This document shows positions 63,571 through 64,000 of a stretch of DNA of 64,000 nucleotides, piece after piece (the first letter of the stretch is position 1; every line of letters starts with the position of its first letter). Origin of the DNA: Gracilibacillus caseinilyticus (lineage in GTDB: Bacteria > Bacillota > Bacilli > Bacillales > Amphibacillaceae). Position numbers and translations under genes: made by a program. The stretch lies in NCBI RefSeq assembly GCF_022919115.1, contig NZ_CP095072.1, forward strand, positions 1,612,001 through 1,676,000, in the 5' to 3' direction. The notes below the pieces were generated by a model. It saw only the letters and a program-made list of their open reading frames with translations, had not been told where the DNA came from and did not search any database.

Positions 63571-64000
63571 AGCAATACAGATTTGAAGCAAACTGCGAAG
63601 TAATGACGATCTCTGGTGATGCTTCACCTAACTAGCGTGAAGACCATTTTGAAATGGAGTAAGTGCTAGGATACCGCTCCCTCCAATCACTCTGCGTCCT
63701 GCGGGGCACGGCTGAAGCTAACTTTGTGAAGAAAACCACTTCACAAAGTGGATCTTCAGCACCTGCACGTCCCGCGGGAGTCTCCGTGGTTGGCCTACGC
63801 TATGATATTTGTTCTACAACTCGTGCAAGAGATAGTATATAGAGTGCTATAAATGAGTGTTCATACTAAGTCTAGCAATGCTTAATGCCTAGCACCATAG
63901 CTTTTAACTGTTGCAGTCGTTGTAGAACTTCCTTAAAGCGTAGGAAATAGGCGGAGACTCCCGTGGGATCAGCGCGAGCCGAAGATCCACTTAGTCTGTG
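63571..64000. repeat. Intergenic structured repeat, copy R10 (runs off the window)
   Basis: The left end GAAGCAAACTGCGAAGTAAT equals that of R3. Hairpin A is complete (CTCCAATCACTC...GTGGTTGGCC with inner stem CTTTGTGAAG/CTTCACAAAG at 63722-63749). The middle spacer and the first arm of hairpin B (GGAAATAGGCGGAGACTCC) follow up to the window edge. Confidence 0.88.

Overview
The window is chromosomal DNA of an AT-rich Gram-positive bacterium of the Bacillaceae, probably a halotolerant genus close to Gracilibacillus, Virgibacillus or Halobacillus. This is inferred from the TnrA and AlaR/AlaT homologues, the S-box-controlled cysH operon, the YvbH and FbpA-type proteins, strong AGGAGG ribosome binding sites, and a dense family of structured intergenic repeats. 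No rRNA, tRNA, phage or CRISPR is visible.

Layout. 1-3501: the end of a sugar ABC importer operon with a GH42 beta-galactosidase. 3545-5240: a decayed Rpn-type nuclease gene whose 3' end is split by an IS256-family element; IS borders and an 8-bp target duplication can be read exactly. 5381-14776: an L-fucose-type locus, with a ribose-type ABC importer diverging from lacI-fucU-fucA-kinase-fucI and three copies of one CG-centred operator between or beside them. 15510-20114: an export-type ABC system (one ATPase, two ABC-2 permeases, one large anchored extracellular protein) facing a YkvA gene across a pair of inverted Spo0A boxes. 20753-23069: an SDR enzyme, a small membrane protein and an rsgA-type GTPase gene with an in-frame stop. 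23919-30317: the assimilatory sulfate reduction operon cysH-cysJ-cysI-sat-cysC, preceded by a SAM riboswitch and a near-consensus promoter. 30418-31718: a STAS-domain protein and an HxlR regulator. 33894-39036: a two-component system with its ABC exporter, arranged like the Bacillus Lnr (linearmycin resistance) locus. 39138-41803: TspO/MBR-like membrane protein, photolyase and a frameshifted DUF1722 gene. 41855-46236: YvbH-like protein, a truncated gltS, gdhA and an Atg22-type transporter. 46403-52148: small proteins, a DUF2268/methyltransferase pair, alaR-alaT and a GH43 glycosidase. 52678-53717: HesB-like protein, tnrA with its own TnrA box, and an FbpA-like gene. 54047-57998: glycosyltransferase, MATE exporter, Gfo/Idh/MocA oxidoreductase, CAP-domain lipoprotein. 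58971-63523: MFS and AEC transporters and a polar amino acid ABC importer.

The most unusual feature is a family of at least ten non-coding repeats (about 0.2-0.65 kb) found only between genes, usually just downstream of intrinsic terminators. Full copies carry terminal inverted repeats, two long nested hairpins and an outer arm ending in a terminator-like hairpin. Copies at 32102-32756 and 58035-58684 are almost identical, and one copy has removed most of gltS. Several genes (Rpn, rsgA, gltS, DUF1722) are broken, so either the chromosome is shedding genes or a few sequence errors remain.
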